A stretch of 64,000 nt of DNA from Lachnoclostridium edouardi (GTDB taxonomy: Bacteria > Bacillota > Clostridia > Lachnospirales > Lachnospiraceae), in contig NZ_OESQ01000001.1 of assembly GCF_900240245.1 (NCBI RefSeq), positions 1,737,254 to 1,801,253 on the forward strand, read 5' to 3'. Numbering within the stretch: the first letter of the stretch is position 1; every line of letters begins with the position of its first letter. Position numbers and translations under genes: made by a program. This document shows positions 8,482-17,519 of the stretch, in pieces. The notes beneath the pieces were generated by a model. That model ran no database searches. It was not told the origin of the DNA and saw only the letters and a program-made list of their open reading frames with translations.

Positions 8482-9678
8482 TTAAGAAAATGCCATCAAG
8501 GCAGGCAGCATTACCATTATCATAACAATTCCCAAAGTCATAAATAGAGGAATTAATAGCTTTGTTCCCGCTTCTTCCCCCAGCTTTCTGGCCAGATTCT
8601 TTCTCTCCTCAAAGGCTGCATTCATTTCTATACTCAATAAATTTCTCAGGTTTTTTACTCCCTCTTTTCTATTCTGCTCTATTAGACCTGCCAGCCTTAA
8701 ATATGGCTGAAGCCTACAGTTTTTCCCAAATTCCTCATAAGCTTTTCCTTCCATCATTCCTTTCTGCAGTTGGTGATAAGTCCGGCTCATTTCCTCATAC
8801 GCATACCGGACTTGTCCTCCCTTACTTTTACGTTTTTCATAATCCTTTACAATTCTCTCCCAGGAAAGCCGTACAGTCATGCCGGCTCCAGTAAAAATAG
8901 TTAATTTTGATATAATCTCAGGATAATCCACCATCATCTGCCTGTCTTTTATCTTTTCCTCCTCCATCCTTTTCTGTTTTCCCTTTAGGGAATAAACTAC
9001 TGCTGCTGCAATGCCTAATAAAGGCAAAATTTTATAGCTTTCATCCTCCTTATATGTATAACTTAATTCTTTTCCCTTATATTGATCAGGAAGCACAAAC
9101 TGGTCTGTTTGCTCCTGCTCCATATCCAGCTTTTTTAACTCTTTTAGAAAATCTTCTGCTATCTGCTCTTTCTGGGATATGATAGGAGGCAGAACTGTGA
9201 CCAGAATCTCATAAGTCCGTTGGTGCTCCCCATCAGTCATAGCCGCTTTCAGCCAAATTGGTTCTCCCTCTGGTCCTAACTCCTTGTTATTTACTTTCCC
9301 ATATCTGTCTAGTATTTCAGGCTTTTCAGAATCCCATCTAATGCGTATACCAAGATCCTCTGACCAGGACATTAAGGTTAAATCTGTTCTTACCTCTTTT
9401 AAAGATAAATTCTCGCCTAATATCTGTGTATTTAGCTGCTGTCTTACCTGATCAAACCGTTCTTTTGCCTCCTCCTCAGAATACTTTCTCTGCCCTGCCG
9501 TTATTGTCAAAAGCTGATCCTCTTTTTCCAGCCCCTTCACCTCTATCTCATAACTAACTGTCTCTCCAGCTACACTGCTGCGCGGAACAGCTTTTATACT
9601 CTCGCCCTTCCCTGAGAAAAATGTCAGTCCGCCATACAAAAGGAAGCCGGCAGCTATAAAAAATACTTGCACCTTCAT
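8482..9678 (-). CDS. TadC-like type II secretion F protein with an extracytoplasmic N-terminal domain
   Basis: A 398-residue protein. An N-terminal membrane segment or signal (about 3-20) is followed by some 185 residues of predicted extracytoplasmic sequence, a second membrane segment near 215-230, then a T2SS-F-like cytoplasmic domain (LTIFTGAGMTVRLSWERI, near residues 260-280) and a final membrane helix at the C-terminus. TadC and TadB form the inner-membrane platform that works with the TadA ATPase. The long N-terminal domain is not part of ordinary TadC and looks like an added beta-rich module. The ATG at 9678 has AAGG upstream at wide spacing. It follows the TadB gene with a 13-base gap. 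Confidence 0.75.
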   Translation of the reverse strand: MKVQVFFIAAGFLLYGGLTFFSGKGESIKAVPRSSVAGETVSYEIEVKGLEKEDQLLTITAGQRKYSEEEAKERFDQVRQQLNTQILGENLSLKEVRTDLTLMSWSEDLGIRIRWDSEKPEILDRYGKVNNKELGPEGEPIWLKAAMTDGEHQRTYEILVTVLPPIISQKEQIAEDFLKELKKLDMEQEQTDQFVLPDQYKGKELSYTYKEDESYKILPLLGIAAAVVYSLKGKQKRMEEEKIKDRQMMVDYPEIISKLTIFTGAGMTVRLSWERIVKDYEKRKSKGGQVRYAYEEMSRTYHQLQKGMMEGKAYEEFGKNCRLQPYLRLAGLIEQNRKEGVKNLRNLLSIEMNAAFEERKNLARKLGEEAGTKLLIPLFMTLGIVMIMVMLPALMAFS

Positions 9679-9691
9679 AATTTTTATACCT

Positions 9692-10429
9692 TTAAATTTC
9701 TATATCCAATATTTTCTTAGATATAAACACTGCTGTCGCGTATGCTATCAGACAGCACGTCATAACCCCTCTTCCTACTGCTGTGCTGTACATTTGGGCA
9801 AAAAAGCCTGGAGAAGCAGTATCAATATAAATAACAATTAAATATGGAAGAAGGTTCATAATCCTCTGTTCTAAACGTCTGGCGGCTGTCATAGAAGCAA
9901 TTTCTTCCCTCAGCTGAATTTTACTTCCTATAACTTCTGCTGTATGATTCATTATTTCAATTAGCTGACCTCCGCTTCTTTTCGCAGCTGAAAATACCTG
10001 AGAAAAGTTCTGTATATCATCTAACCCACTGCGTTCTGCAAAATCATCCAGAAGCTGCTCTATAGGACGGTTTATCTTTAACTGGTTTACTATATATTGA
10101 AATTCAAAAGATAAAAGCCCTTTTTCTCCATAAATTAAAAGCAGCTCTGAGGTGCTTACGCGGAATGCATTTTCTACAGAATATCCTGCTGTCAGAGAAG
10201 AAGCTAATATCGTAATTCCATCCTTAAACTCCCTGCTCAGAATTTCCAAACGTTTTTGTTTTAAATCCTTTCGCTTAATAAGGGGCCAGCATAGGCTAAG
10301 GGGGGACAGACACCAAAAGACGAACCAGCTTCTAAAATAGATATAGGAGATAACCCCGATAGCCCCCATTCCCTGACAGCTATATAAAATCCATTCCTGC
10401 ACAGACAGTCTATAATGCTGATAATTCAA
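9692..10429 (-). CDS. TadB-like type II secretion F protein
   Basis: A membrane protein of about 245 residues with two N-terminal membrane segments, a cytoplasmic T2SS-F domain (GYSVENAFR, then the conserved KRSGGQL stretch) and a C-terminal membrane pair. It should be the second platform protein of the Tad machine. The reading frame is open further upstream to an ATG at 10567, but that would overlap tadA by more than 150 bases. I prefer the TTG at 10429, which overlaps the tadA end by 20 bases and has CAGGT close upstream. The exact start remains uncertain. Confidence 0.78.
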   Translation of the reverse strand: MNYQHYRLSVQEWILYSCQGMGAIGVISYIYFRSWFVFWCLSPLSLCWPLIKRKDLKQKRLEILSREFKDGITILASSLTAGYSVENAFRVSTSELLLIYGEKGLLSFEFQYIVNQLKINRPIEQLLDDFAERSGLDDIQNFSQVFSAAKRSGGQLIEIMNHTAEVIGSKIQLREEIASMTAARRLEQRIMNLLPYLIVIYIDTASPGFFAQMYSTAVGRGVMTCCLIAYATAVFISKKILDIEI

Positions 10430-11651
10430 TACCTGCTGTCCGAAGCTTTTCTGTGTGCAGCAGCTGGCCCACCTGGCGCAGCCGGCCTTTTCTTTCCTTT
10501 CCCCCTTCTTCCTCCTCATAACAATAGATTCTATTAAGGGAGATCTTTCCATTTTCAAATCCTCCAATCTCTGTAATTGCCAGCACCTTCCTGCTTTTAT
10601 CCCTCAACCTTCCCAGATGCACCATAATATCTACAGATGAGGCAATCTGACTTCTAATAGCATCTAAAGGCATGTTTACACCCATAAGTACCATAGTCTC
10701 CAATCTGGAAAGCATATCTGCCGAGCTGTTTCCGTGGCCTGTACTGAGAGAGCCATCATGTCCAGTATTAAATGCCGAGAGCATATCAAAGGCCTCCTTT
10801 CCCCTTACCTCTCCCACAATAATTCTGTTAGGATGCATTCTTAAAGAGGACCTTATTAAATCTCCCATATGAATCTCTCCCTCCCCCTCTAAATTGGCGC
10901 TTCTCGTTTCCAGCCTTACTAGGTTGGGAACCTGCTGAATTTGAAGCTCTGCTGCATCTTCTATAGTAATAACTCTTTCTTCCTGGGGGATAAATGCAGA
11001 TAGCGCATTAAGAAATGTGGTTTTCCCGGAGCCTGTTCCTCCGCTGATAAAAATATTGTATCCGGCTACCACCAGATGCTTTAAAAAGACAGCCGCCTCC
11101 TCTGTAATAGCCTCCAGCTCTATTAACCGTCTCATGGTAATAGGTTCTGGGAACTTTCTGATTGTCACAGCAGGTCCGTCTATGGCTACAGGCGGCAAAA
11201 CTACATGTACTCTGGAACCGTCCTCCAGCCTGGCTGCGGCTATAGGGGAGGATACATTTACCCTGCGGTTCACCCGGCTTACAATCTGTTGAATCATATC
11301 CTCCAGCTGCTCCACACTGTCAAAGGACTTTTCCCAGGGCAGCATTTTTCCGTTTTTCTCAACAAAAATACATCCCTTTCCATTTACCATAATCTCTGTA
11401 ATATCAGGATTATCCACCAGCTCCTGAAGAATATCCAGACGCCGAAAGGAGTCAAACAAGCTGATTCTTAAATGTATTTTTTCTTTTAAGGGTAAATACA
11501 ATCTTTCTCCAGCAGCCATTATTACTTCATCAATAACCTGATAAAGCTCTTCATCTTCCACCTGCCTCATATCGCATAATCTTTCTGCCACCTCCTCCCG
11601 CAGTGTATTTCTTATACTATAAAATTCTTCTGTATCTGTTGCTCTGCCCAA
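10410..11651 (-). CDS. tadA: TadA/CpaF-type secretion ATPase
   Basis: A 413-residue member of the type II/IV secretion ATPase family. The Walker A loop GGTGSGKT is at residues 204-211, the Asp-box EDAAELQ follows near 240, and the histidine-box region with RxRMHPNRIIVGEVRG near 270-290 is present. It powers pilin extraction and polymerisation at the cytoplasmic side of the Tad complex. Its start is two bases from the stop of the TadZ-like gene, so coupled translation is likely. All key ATPase motifs look intact. Confidence 0.92.
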   Translation of the reverse strand: MGRATDTEEFYSIRNTLREEVAERLCDMRQVEDEELYQVIDEVIMAAGERLYLPLKEKIHLRISLFDSFRRLDILQELVDNPDITEIMVNGKGCIFVEKNGKMLPWEKSFDSVEQLEDMIQQIVSRVNRRVNVSSPIAAARLEDGSRVHVVLPPVAIDGPAVTIRKFPEPITMRRLIELEAITEEAAVFLKHLVVAGYNIFISGGTGSGKTTFLNALSAFIPQEERVITIEDAAELQIQQVPNLVRLETRSANLEGEGEIHMGDLIRSSLRMHPNRIIVGEVRGKEAFDMLSAFNTGHDGSLSTGHGNSSADMLSRLETMVLMGVNMPLDAIRSQIASSVDIMVHLGRLRDKSRKVLAITEIGGFENGKISLNRIYCYEEEEGGKERKGRLRQVGQLLHTEKLRTAGIELSAL

Positions 11652-11652
11652 T

Positions 11653-12657
11653 CTACTCCTCCTTCTGCTGGCTGCCCAGCATAGCTCTTACATAATCCCC
11701 CAGCTCTCCCCACAAAAGCTGCTCTGCATATGACTGGCCGCCTTTTAAATCACTGTGATAAGGCAGCTTAATCTTATGTATTTTTTCTTTGATGTCAGAT
11801 CTGCCTGACACTTCCAGGTAATCCTCAAATTCTTCTATTTTGGCCTTAGATATAAAGTCATCCTTTACAGGCATATAAACCTTTTCGCATACCTCCAATA
11901 CCTCCGCCGCCTTTCTGCCCATCTGGCCTAAGTCGGCTACAATCATATTGTAGGGAGAGGACTGGGCCATCTCTAACAGGAATACTGCCAGCCCTTCTGC
12001 ATCTATTTGGCACAGATCCTCCGGATATCTGGCAGGTGGAATATAATCCAGGCCTCCCCAGGTATATACAACCGAACTAAGCCTAGCCCAGTTGTAGCTT
12101 CCCTGATGGTAAAAATACAGCATATCTGACAGGTCTCTGCTGTACACCTCCCCCATAATCCTGGACATGCCGGAACAGTCTTCCAGATTTACATAAAGCA
12201 CTTTATTGTCCTGAGCCAACAGCTGGCCAAGGGTAAGGGCAAAAGATGTTTTCAGGCATCTATTTACCGGAGAATATATCCCCAGAACACTTCCCCCTTT
12301 GGCTGAAGAATAAAACGGGTCTGAAACGTCCTGTCCATAATAAGACATAACATCCCGGATGATCCTGTCTGACGACTGATATTTGTAAACCACAGGAAAG
12401 GGCTGACTAGAAAGAGCAGCCTCCCCATCACTTAATACTATCGTCTGTTTTGCAGCAATCCCCTCCCTATCCCTTCTATCCACGCTGGAACTAATCAAAA
12501 GCAGATCAATCTGATGATCTGAGGCATAGTCCTTTAAAAGTAAAATAGATGAGAATGCCACAACTTGAAAGGGAATCGTCCCTTTCCTGTTAATAAAGTC
12601 TGCAAAACGGTCTGCATACAAAGGTTCAATATCGTATACAGCCATAATCTTCTTCAT
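11653..12657 (-). CDS. TadZ/CpaE-like ParA-family localisation protein
   Basis: A 334-residue protein whose first 125 residues look like an atypical receiver domain and whose later part resembles a ParA/MinD-like ATPase. The nucleotide-binding loop is deviant: SPVNRCLKTS at about residues 129-138, keeping the final Lys-Thr-Ser but lacking the glycines of a normal loop. TadZ proteins place the Tad machine at a defined site, often the cell pole. The position directly before tadA fits. The degenerate loop suggests weak or no ATP hydrolysis, which is common in TadZ relatives. Confidence 0.75.
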   Translation of the reverse strand: MKKIMAVYDIEPLYADRFADFINRKGTIPFQVVAFSSILLLKDYASDHQIDLLLISSSVDRRDREGIAAKQTIVLSDGEAALSSQPFPVVYKYQSSDRIIRDVMSYYGQDVSDPFYSSAKGGSVLGIYSPVNRCLKTSFALTLGQLLAQDNKVLYVNLEDCSGMSRIMGEVYSRDLSDMLYFYHQGSYNWARLSSVVYTWGGLDYIPPARYPEDLCQIDAEGLAVFLLEMAQSSPYNMIVADLGQMGRKAAEVLEVCEKVYMPVKDDFISKAKIEEFEDYLEVSGRSDIKEKIHKIKLPYHSDLKGGQSYAEQLLWGELGDYVRAMLGSQQKEE

Positions 12658-12672
12658 AGATCCCTCCTTTGC

Positions 12673-13173
12673 CTACTTCCACCACCAGGATATAATTGTC
12701 CCAAAAAACAGACAGGCAACAAAGGGAATTGTTACATCATATCCGTCTCTCTCCGGCTTAAAGTAAGCTGTAATTTGTTTTGTCTGGAATAAATGTCTGA
12801 TATAGACCATGAAATAAATAAGACGCTGCTGCAGTATGCCTCTGCACAGCAATTTGAAAAGTGAGACAGCCGCCCCAATACAAAAACTGACAGCTAAAAC
12901 ATCAGCTCCCTGAAAAGGGCCTAAAAATCCTACAATTAAAGCCATCACTTTAATATCGCCTGCACCTATCATGCGGCACAAATATAATGGAAAAAATACA
13001 ATCACTACAGCGGCAAAAAGGCCAATAAATCTAAGTCCTCCCGCTGCCGCTCCCACAGCTGCCCCTGCAGCCATCAGCCAGTTAGGAATCCTGCGGCTTT
13101 TTATATCCCAAAATGCTCCTGCAGCCAATACGGCAAATAATACTCCATCCTGCAGGCTAAAAGCTTTTATTAT
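12673..13173 (-). CDS. A24 family prepilin peptidase (TadV-like), first gene of the Tad locus, possible ATA start
   Basis: A membrane protein of about 166 residues with WDIKSRRIPNW (first aspartate) and GAGDIK (second aspartate, GxGD). It cleaves the leader of the Flp pilin. The only usual start codon downstream is a TTG at 13128, which would cut the first membrane helix short and has no well-placed ribosome site. The perfect site AGGAGG at 13185-13180 lies six bases before an in-frame ATA at 13173 (or nine before ATA at 13170), and an in-frame stop sits just upstream. I therefore give the longer form. The C-terminal tail has one more hydrophobic segment. Confidence 0.72.
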   Translation of the reverse strand: MIKAFSLQDGVLFAVLAAGAFWDIKSRRIPNWLMAAGAAVGAAAGGLRFIGLFAAVVIVFFPLYLCRMIGAGDIKVMALIVGFLGPFQGADVLAVSFCIGAAVSLFKLLCRGILQQRLIYFMVYIRHLFQTKQITAYFKPERDGYDVTIPFVACLFFGTIISWWWK

Positions 13174-13371
13174 ATATCACCTCCTGAACCTTTACTTTAT
13201 AAATGACTCACTTGATTAACGGGAAACTAAAGCTTGCCTGAACGGCGAAAATGTAATACAGATATGCGCTGCCAGTTTTTAAAAGAAAGGATTTCTGGTA
13301 GCTGTTTACTAATTATGCACTAATACTTTGGAATTGTCAATATGTTTTTTGTATATATTTCACACTTTTTG

Positions 13372-13400
13372 TTGACGTTTCTTCCGGTTAATGGTAAAAT
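13372..13400 (+). promoter_or_regulatory. Sigma-A-type promoter of the arsR-glgB operon
   Basis: TTGACG at 13372-13377 and TAAAAT at 13395-13400 are 17 bases apart. This is a good vegetative promoter whose start point would lie near 13407, directly before the palindrome and the arsR ribosome site. Confidence 0.75.
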
Positions 13401-13407
13401 ATACTCA

Positions 13408-13423
13408 GTTTAAATTTTTAAAC
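13408..13423 (+). promoter_or_regulatory. Palindromic operator candidate upstream of arsR
   Basis: GTTTAAATTTTTAAAC is a perfect palindrome with 7-base arms and a 2-base centre. It lies at the expected transcription start, between the promoter and AAAGGAGG. The first gene of the operon is an ArsR-type repressor, so autoregulation at this site is a natural inference. Confidence 0.5.
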
Positions 13424-13436
13424 CAAAGGAGGCTGT

Positions 13437-13838
13437 ATGGCAGATATAGATGTATTGCGGCAACTGGAAAAACAATTTGAGCTTTGCAAACCACTGTTTA
13501 TCGCACTTGGAGATGAGATGCGTCTGACCATTATCAGCGCCCTGACCCAGGCAGCTATTGGAGGGTCTGCTTATGATAACCTTTCCTCAGCAGAATCCTC
13601 TGAAAGTGTTCCCATAGACCGGCAACACATTCAGGGGCTTAGCGTAAAAGAGATTACCAATATGACAAGCCTTTCCCGCCCGGCTATTTCACATCACTTA
13701 AAAATTTTAAAAACAGCAGGAATTGTCAGTTCCAGACAGGATGGAACTTCCAACATTTATTTTCTTACTTTGGAAAATTCCAGCCGGATTTTTAACGAAT
13801 TAAATGTCTCTCTCCAAAATATTCTGGTAAAACCATGA
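13437..13838 (+). CDS. ArsR-family transcriptional regulator
   Basis: A 133-residue winged-helix protein. Residues about 65-110 hold the recognition helix region (VKEITNMTSLSRPAISHHL), followed by the wing around SSRQDGTSNIYFL. The paired cysteines typical of metal sensors are missing, so the signal is probably not a metal. It leads a run of four plus-strand genes ending in glycogen-type enzymes and has its own strong promoter and a palindrome that may be its operator. This suggests that it controls alpha-glucan metabolism, which is inference from position. Confidence 0.82.
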   Translation: MADIDVLRQLEKQFELCKPLFIALGDEMRLTIISALTQAAIGGSAYDNLSSAESSESVPIDRQHIQGLSVKEITNMTSLSRPAISHHLKILKTAGIVSSRQDGTSNIYFLTLENSSRIFNELNVSLQNILVKP

Positions 13839-13893
13839 ATAATCTGCCATTTCCCAGATATACTAACTGTATCAACATTTGGGAGATGATAGA

Positions 13894-14112
13894 ATGAAAA
13901 GGACAAACACCAGAGAGCTTTCTGCCAGACTGGCTGAAAGACAAACTTTGCGGGCAGAGATCCAGCGAACTAAGTGCCAAATCGACACTGTAAGAAATCA
14001 TTTTGAAGAAGTAGTAGATCCTACTTTGATCGACTGCTACATTTACGAGCTGAACGCAGCCCAGCTGCGCTATCAGTTTCTCCTTAGACGCCTAAAGCGG
14101 CAGGAGGCATAA
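13894..14112 (+). CDS. DUF2508 (YaaL-like) small protein
   Basis: A 72-residue helical, charged protein ending with VDPTLIDCYIYELNAAQLRY, a stretch typical of DUF2508. Function is unknown; relatives are found widely in Firmicutes, often near recR. The ATG at 13894 is preceded by GGGAG nine bases upstream. A TTG at 13879 in frame has no ribosome site. It lies between arsR and the amylase gene with short gaps, so it is probably transcribed with them. Confidence 0.75.
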   Translation: MKRTNTRELSARLAERQTLRAEIQRTKCQIDTVRNHFEEVVDPTLIDCYIYELNAAQLRYQFLLRRLKRQEA

Positions 14113-14140
14113 CTTTTAAACTAATTTTGGAGGACTCTTT

Positions 14141-15487
14141 ATGAAAACCTGGTATGAAAAAGCTGTTTTTTATCACATGTATCCCTTGGGAATGACAGGA
14201 GCGCCACATCAAAATACACAAGCTTCCCCGGATCATCGGTTCAATCAGTTAGACAAATGGATTCCTCATATCTGCGGTCTTTCCTGCACCGCAGTTTACA
14301 TAGGACCTCTTTTTGAATCATCTACCCATGGATATGACACTATTGATTTTAAAAAGGTAGACCGCAGGCTAGGCTCCAACAATGATTTCCAGGTTTTTGT
14401 GTATAAATGCCATCTCTCCGGAATCAAGGTAATTGTAGACGGGGTATTCAACCATACTGGCCGTAGTTTTTTTGCATTTCAGGATATACAAAAAAACAAA
14501 TGGAACTCTCCTTATAAAGATTGGTACAAGGGGGTAAATTTTGATTGTCAAAGTCCAATGGGCGATCCCTTCAGCTATGAGGCATGGCACGGAATTTATG
14601 ATCTGCCTGCCTTAAACCTGCAAAATCCCCAGGTAAAGCAATATCTTTTCGATGTTATTCGATTTTGGATAGACACCTTTGATATTGACGGTATCCGCTT
14701 AGACTGCGCCAATGTTCTGGATTTTACTTTTATGAAAGAAATGCGCCAGATGACTGACAAAATCAAACCTGATTTCTGGCTTATGGGGGAGGTAATTCAC
14801 GGCGAATACAGCCGCTGGGTCAATGGGGAAATGCTTCACTCTGTAACCAACTACGAGCTTCATAAAAGCCTTTATTCTGGTTTAAATGACCATAACTTCT
14901 TTGAAATCGCTCACAATGTAAAGCGATTGGAGGCTATAGGCAGGGATCTGTACACATTTTTGGACAACCATGACGAAGATAGAATTGCCAGTAAATTAAA
15001 AGACAGCAGCCATCTGTACCTGGCATATTTTTTACTTATGACCCTTCCAGGTATACCTTCCATCTACTATGGCGGCGAATGGGGTGTGGAAGGCCTTCGC
15101 ACAAAAGACAGCGACTATATGCTGCGGCCTGCTATAGATATTGAAAAAGCGGAGACTATGTCTTGTCCCCTTACAAACCAGTTGCAGACACTGTGCTGCA
15201 TTCACAATAAATACTCTCATTTTCATCACGGCCTGTACAAGGAACTGCTTTTGACCAACAGACAATACGCCTTTTTACGGCAGGGTGATGACAGTATTAT
15301 GATTGTTGCCGCCAATAACGACAGCCAGGACTGCTCTGTTTCAATCCCAGTTCCTGACGGCACAGAAGATACTGCAGTCAACATTTTTAATAATACCCCC
15401 GTGACCTTAGAAAACGGACGCTTAAATGTGGTATTGCAAGCCAATGACGGCCTTATTTATAAATTAAATTACAGAGAGGAACTATAA
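14141..15487 (+). CDS. GH13 alpha-amylase family protein
   Basis: A 448-residue intracellular enzyme without signal peptide. The (beta/alpha)8 barrel motifs are complete: DGVFNHTG, then GIRLDCAN with nucleophile Asp188, GEV with acid/base Glu217, and LDNHD with Asp278. The C-terminal 90 residues form the usual beta domain. It should hydrolyse or transfer alpha-1,4 or alpha-1,6 glucosidic bonds; the exact specificity cannot be read from the sequence. GGAGG precedes ATG 14141. The stop is one base from the start of glgB, so both act together on glycogen or maltodextrins in the cytoplasm. Confidence 0.88.
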   Translation: MKTWYEKAVFYHMYPLGMTGAPHQNTQASPDHRFNQLDKWIPHICGLSCTAVYIGPLFESSTHGYDTIDFKKVDRRLGSNNDFQVFVYKCHLSGIKVIVDGVFNHTGRSFFAFQDIQKNKWNSPYKDWYKGVNFDCQSPMGDPFSYEAWHGIYDLPALNLQNPQVKQYLFDVIRFWIDTFDIDGIRLDCANVLDFTFMKEMRQMTDKIKPDFWLMGEVIHGEYSRWVNGEMLHSVTNYELHKSLYSGLNDHNFFEIAHNVKRLEAIGRDLYTFLDNHDEDRIASKLKDSSHLYLAYFLLMTLPGIPSIYYGGEWGVEGLRTKDSDYMLRPAIDIEKAETMSCPLTNQLQTLCCIHNKYSHFHHGLYKELLLTNRQYAFLRQGDDSIMIVAANNDSQDCSVSIPVPDGTEDTAVNIFNNTPVTLENGRLNVVLQANDGLIYKLNYREEL

Positions 15488-15488
15488 T

Positions 15489-17402
15489 ATGGGACGTAAA
15501 AGCAAAAAAGCAGTAGAAACAGGTTTTATTACTGAGGTTGACCGTTATCTGTTCGGCAATGGAACACATTATGAAATCTATGATAAGCTGGGAGCACATC
15601 CATGGACCTTCGGGGGAAAAAGCGGTTACTATTTTGCCGTATGGGCCCCACATGCCCAATCTGTCAGTTTAGTCGGCGATTTTAACAACTGGAATCCGGA
15701 CAGCCATCCTATGAAGCTTTTAGAGGACTCCGGAATTTACGAACTTTTCGTACCTGATATGGGGAAGGGCCAGTTATATAAATATGCTATTACAACCCAA
15801 TCCGGGCAGCTGATCTTTAAGGCAGATCCATACGCATTTTCTGCAGAATTCCGGCCTGGAACAGCCTCTATCACTTCAGACATTGCGGGATTTTCCTGGA
15901 AGGACGGAAAATGGATGGCCGCAAGACCTGAAAAAGCCATGGAAAAGGAACCTGTCAGTATTTATGAAGTGCACCTGGGCTCCTGGCGCAAAAAGGACCG
16001 GCAGATCAAGGAAGGTTTTTATACATATAAAGAGGCGGCTCACGAATTAGCCGACTATGTAAAGTCTATGGGATACACCCATGTAGAATTAATGGGCATC
16101 GCAGAATACCCGTACGACGGTTCATGGGGATATCAGGTTACAGGATATTTTGCACCCACTTCCCGCTATGGATCACCTGGAGATTTTATGTACTTTGTAG
16201 ACTATCTCCACCGCAAAGGCATCGGCGTTATTCTGGACTGGGTGCCGGCGCATTTTCCAAAGGACGCTCATGGACTAGCCGACTTTGACGGACAGCCTCT
16301 CTACGAATATGCTGACCCCAGAAAAGGAGAACATCCCGACTGGGGCACAAAGGTATTTGACTACAATAAAAATGAGGTGAAAAACTTTTTAATTTCCAAT
16401 GCCCTCTACTGGGTAGAGCGTTATCATGTGGACGGTCTGCGGGTGGACGCCGTAGCTTCCATGCTTTATCTGGATTACGGCCGCAGCGGCGGAAACTGGG
16501 TTCCCAATATTTACGGCGGCAACCAAAACCTGGAAGCTATAGAATTTTTTAAACATTTAAACAGTATTCTCACAAAGAGAAATAAAGGGGCCATGGTTAT
16601 CGCGGAAGAATCTACAGCGTGGCCTAAGGTCACTCATGCGCCTGAGAATGACGGCTTAGGATTTTCCTTTAAGTGGAATATGGGTTGGATGCACGACTTC
16701 CTGGAATATATGAAGCTGGACCCCTATTTTAGAAAATATAACCACAATAAAATGACCTTTGGAATGACTTACGCCACCAGCGAAAACTTTATTTTGGTTC
16801 TGTCTCACGATGAGGTGGTTCACCTTAAATGCTCTATGATTAACAAAATGCCTGGTGTTTATGAAGATAAATTTGCCAACCTGAAGGTAGGATATACCTT
16901 TATGATGGGGCATCCTGGTAAAAAGCTTTTGTTTATGGGACAGGACTTTGGCCAATGGCATGAATGGGACGAAAAAGTGGCTTTAGACTGGCATCTGACA
17001 AATGAAGATCTCCACAAGAATCTGCAGAATTATGTCCGCGACCTGCTTCACCTGTACAAAAAGTATCCGGCTCTTTATCAGCTGGATTACGACTGGAATG
17101 GCTTCCAGTGGATCAATGCCAATGACAGCGACAGAAGTATTTTCAGCTTTGTCCGCAGAGATGAAACAGGCAAAAAGAATCTGCTTTTTATATGCAATTT
17201 TACCCCTGTCTCCCGACCGGATTACAAGGTAGGGGTGTGGAAGCGGGGCAATTATACTTTAGTGCTGGATAATGTACAGGGCATGTACCAAAAATCTGAT
17301 AATCCTCCTGTACTGAAGGCAAAAAAGGGCGAGTGCGACGGGCAGCCATACCATATATCTTTTTCTCTTCCGGCATATGGCACAGCAATATTTAAATTTT
17401 AG
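15489..17402 (+). CDS. glgB: 1,4-alpha-glucan branching enzyme GlgB
   Basis: A 637-residue branching enzyme. An N-terminal CBM48-like domain (residues about 25-120) has FAVWAPHAQSVSLVGDFNNW. The GH13 barrel carries DGLRVDAVASM with nucleophile Asp320, AEEST with Glu373/374, and LSHDEVVH with Asp441. The enzyme transfers alpha-1,4 chains to make alpha-1,6 branches in glycogen. The length matches clostridial GlgB, which is shorter than the E. coli form. It follows the amylase gene with a gap of one base. The glgC, glgD, glgA and glgP genes are not in the window. Confidence 0.95.
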   Translation: MGRKSKKAVETGFITEVDRYLFGNGTHYEIYDKLGAHPWTFGGKSGYYFAVWAPHAQSVSLVGDFNNWNPDSHPMKLLEDSGIYELFVPDMGKGQLYKYAITTQSGQLIFKADPYAFSAEFRPGTASITSDIAGFSWKDGKWMAARPEKAMEKEPVSIYEVHLGSWRKKDRQIKEGFYTYKEAAHELADYVKSMGYTHVELMGIAEYPYDGSWGYQVTGYFAPTSRYGSPGDFMYFVDYLHRKGIGVILDWVPAHFPKDAHGLADFDGQPLYEYADPRKGEHPDWGTKVFDYNKNEVKNFLISNALYWVERYHVDGLRVDAVASMLYLDYGRSGGNWVPNIYGGNQNLEAIEFFKHLNSILTKRNKGAMVIAEESTAWPKVTHAPENDGLGFSFKWNMGWMHDFLEYMKLDPYFRKYNHNKMTFGMTYATSENFILVLSHDEVVHLKCSMINKMPGVYEDKFANLKVGYTFMMGHPGKKLLFMGQDFGQWHEWDEKVALDWHLTNEDLHKNLQNYVRDLLHLYKKYPALYQLDYDWNGFQWINANDSDRSIFSFVRRDETGKKNLLFICNFTPVSRPDYKVGVWKRGNYTLVLDNVQGMYQKSDNPPVLKAKKGECDGQPYHISFSLPAYGTAIFKF

Positions 17403-17450
17403 TCCTTTAAAGCAACAAATAAACCTATTGTCGAAACATTCTAATTTCTA

Positions 17451-17479
17451 TTGCAATTCTGCCTTTAATTTGTTAAAAT
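17451..17479 (+). promoter_or_regulatory. Promoter of the M20 dipeptidase gene
   Basis: TTGCAA at 17451-17456 and TAAAAT at 17474-17479 are separated by 17 bases, about 40 bases before the ATG. There is no obvious hairpin terminator for glgB in front of it. Confidence 0.7.
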
Positions 17480-17519
17480 ATTCTAAGTAATGTTTTAACA
17501 AATCTAAGGAGGTTATTGT

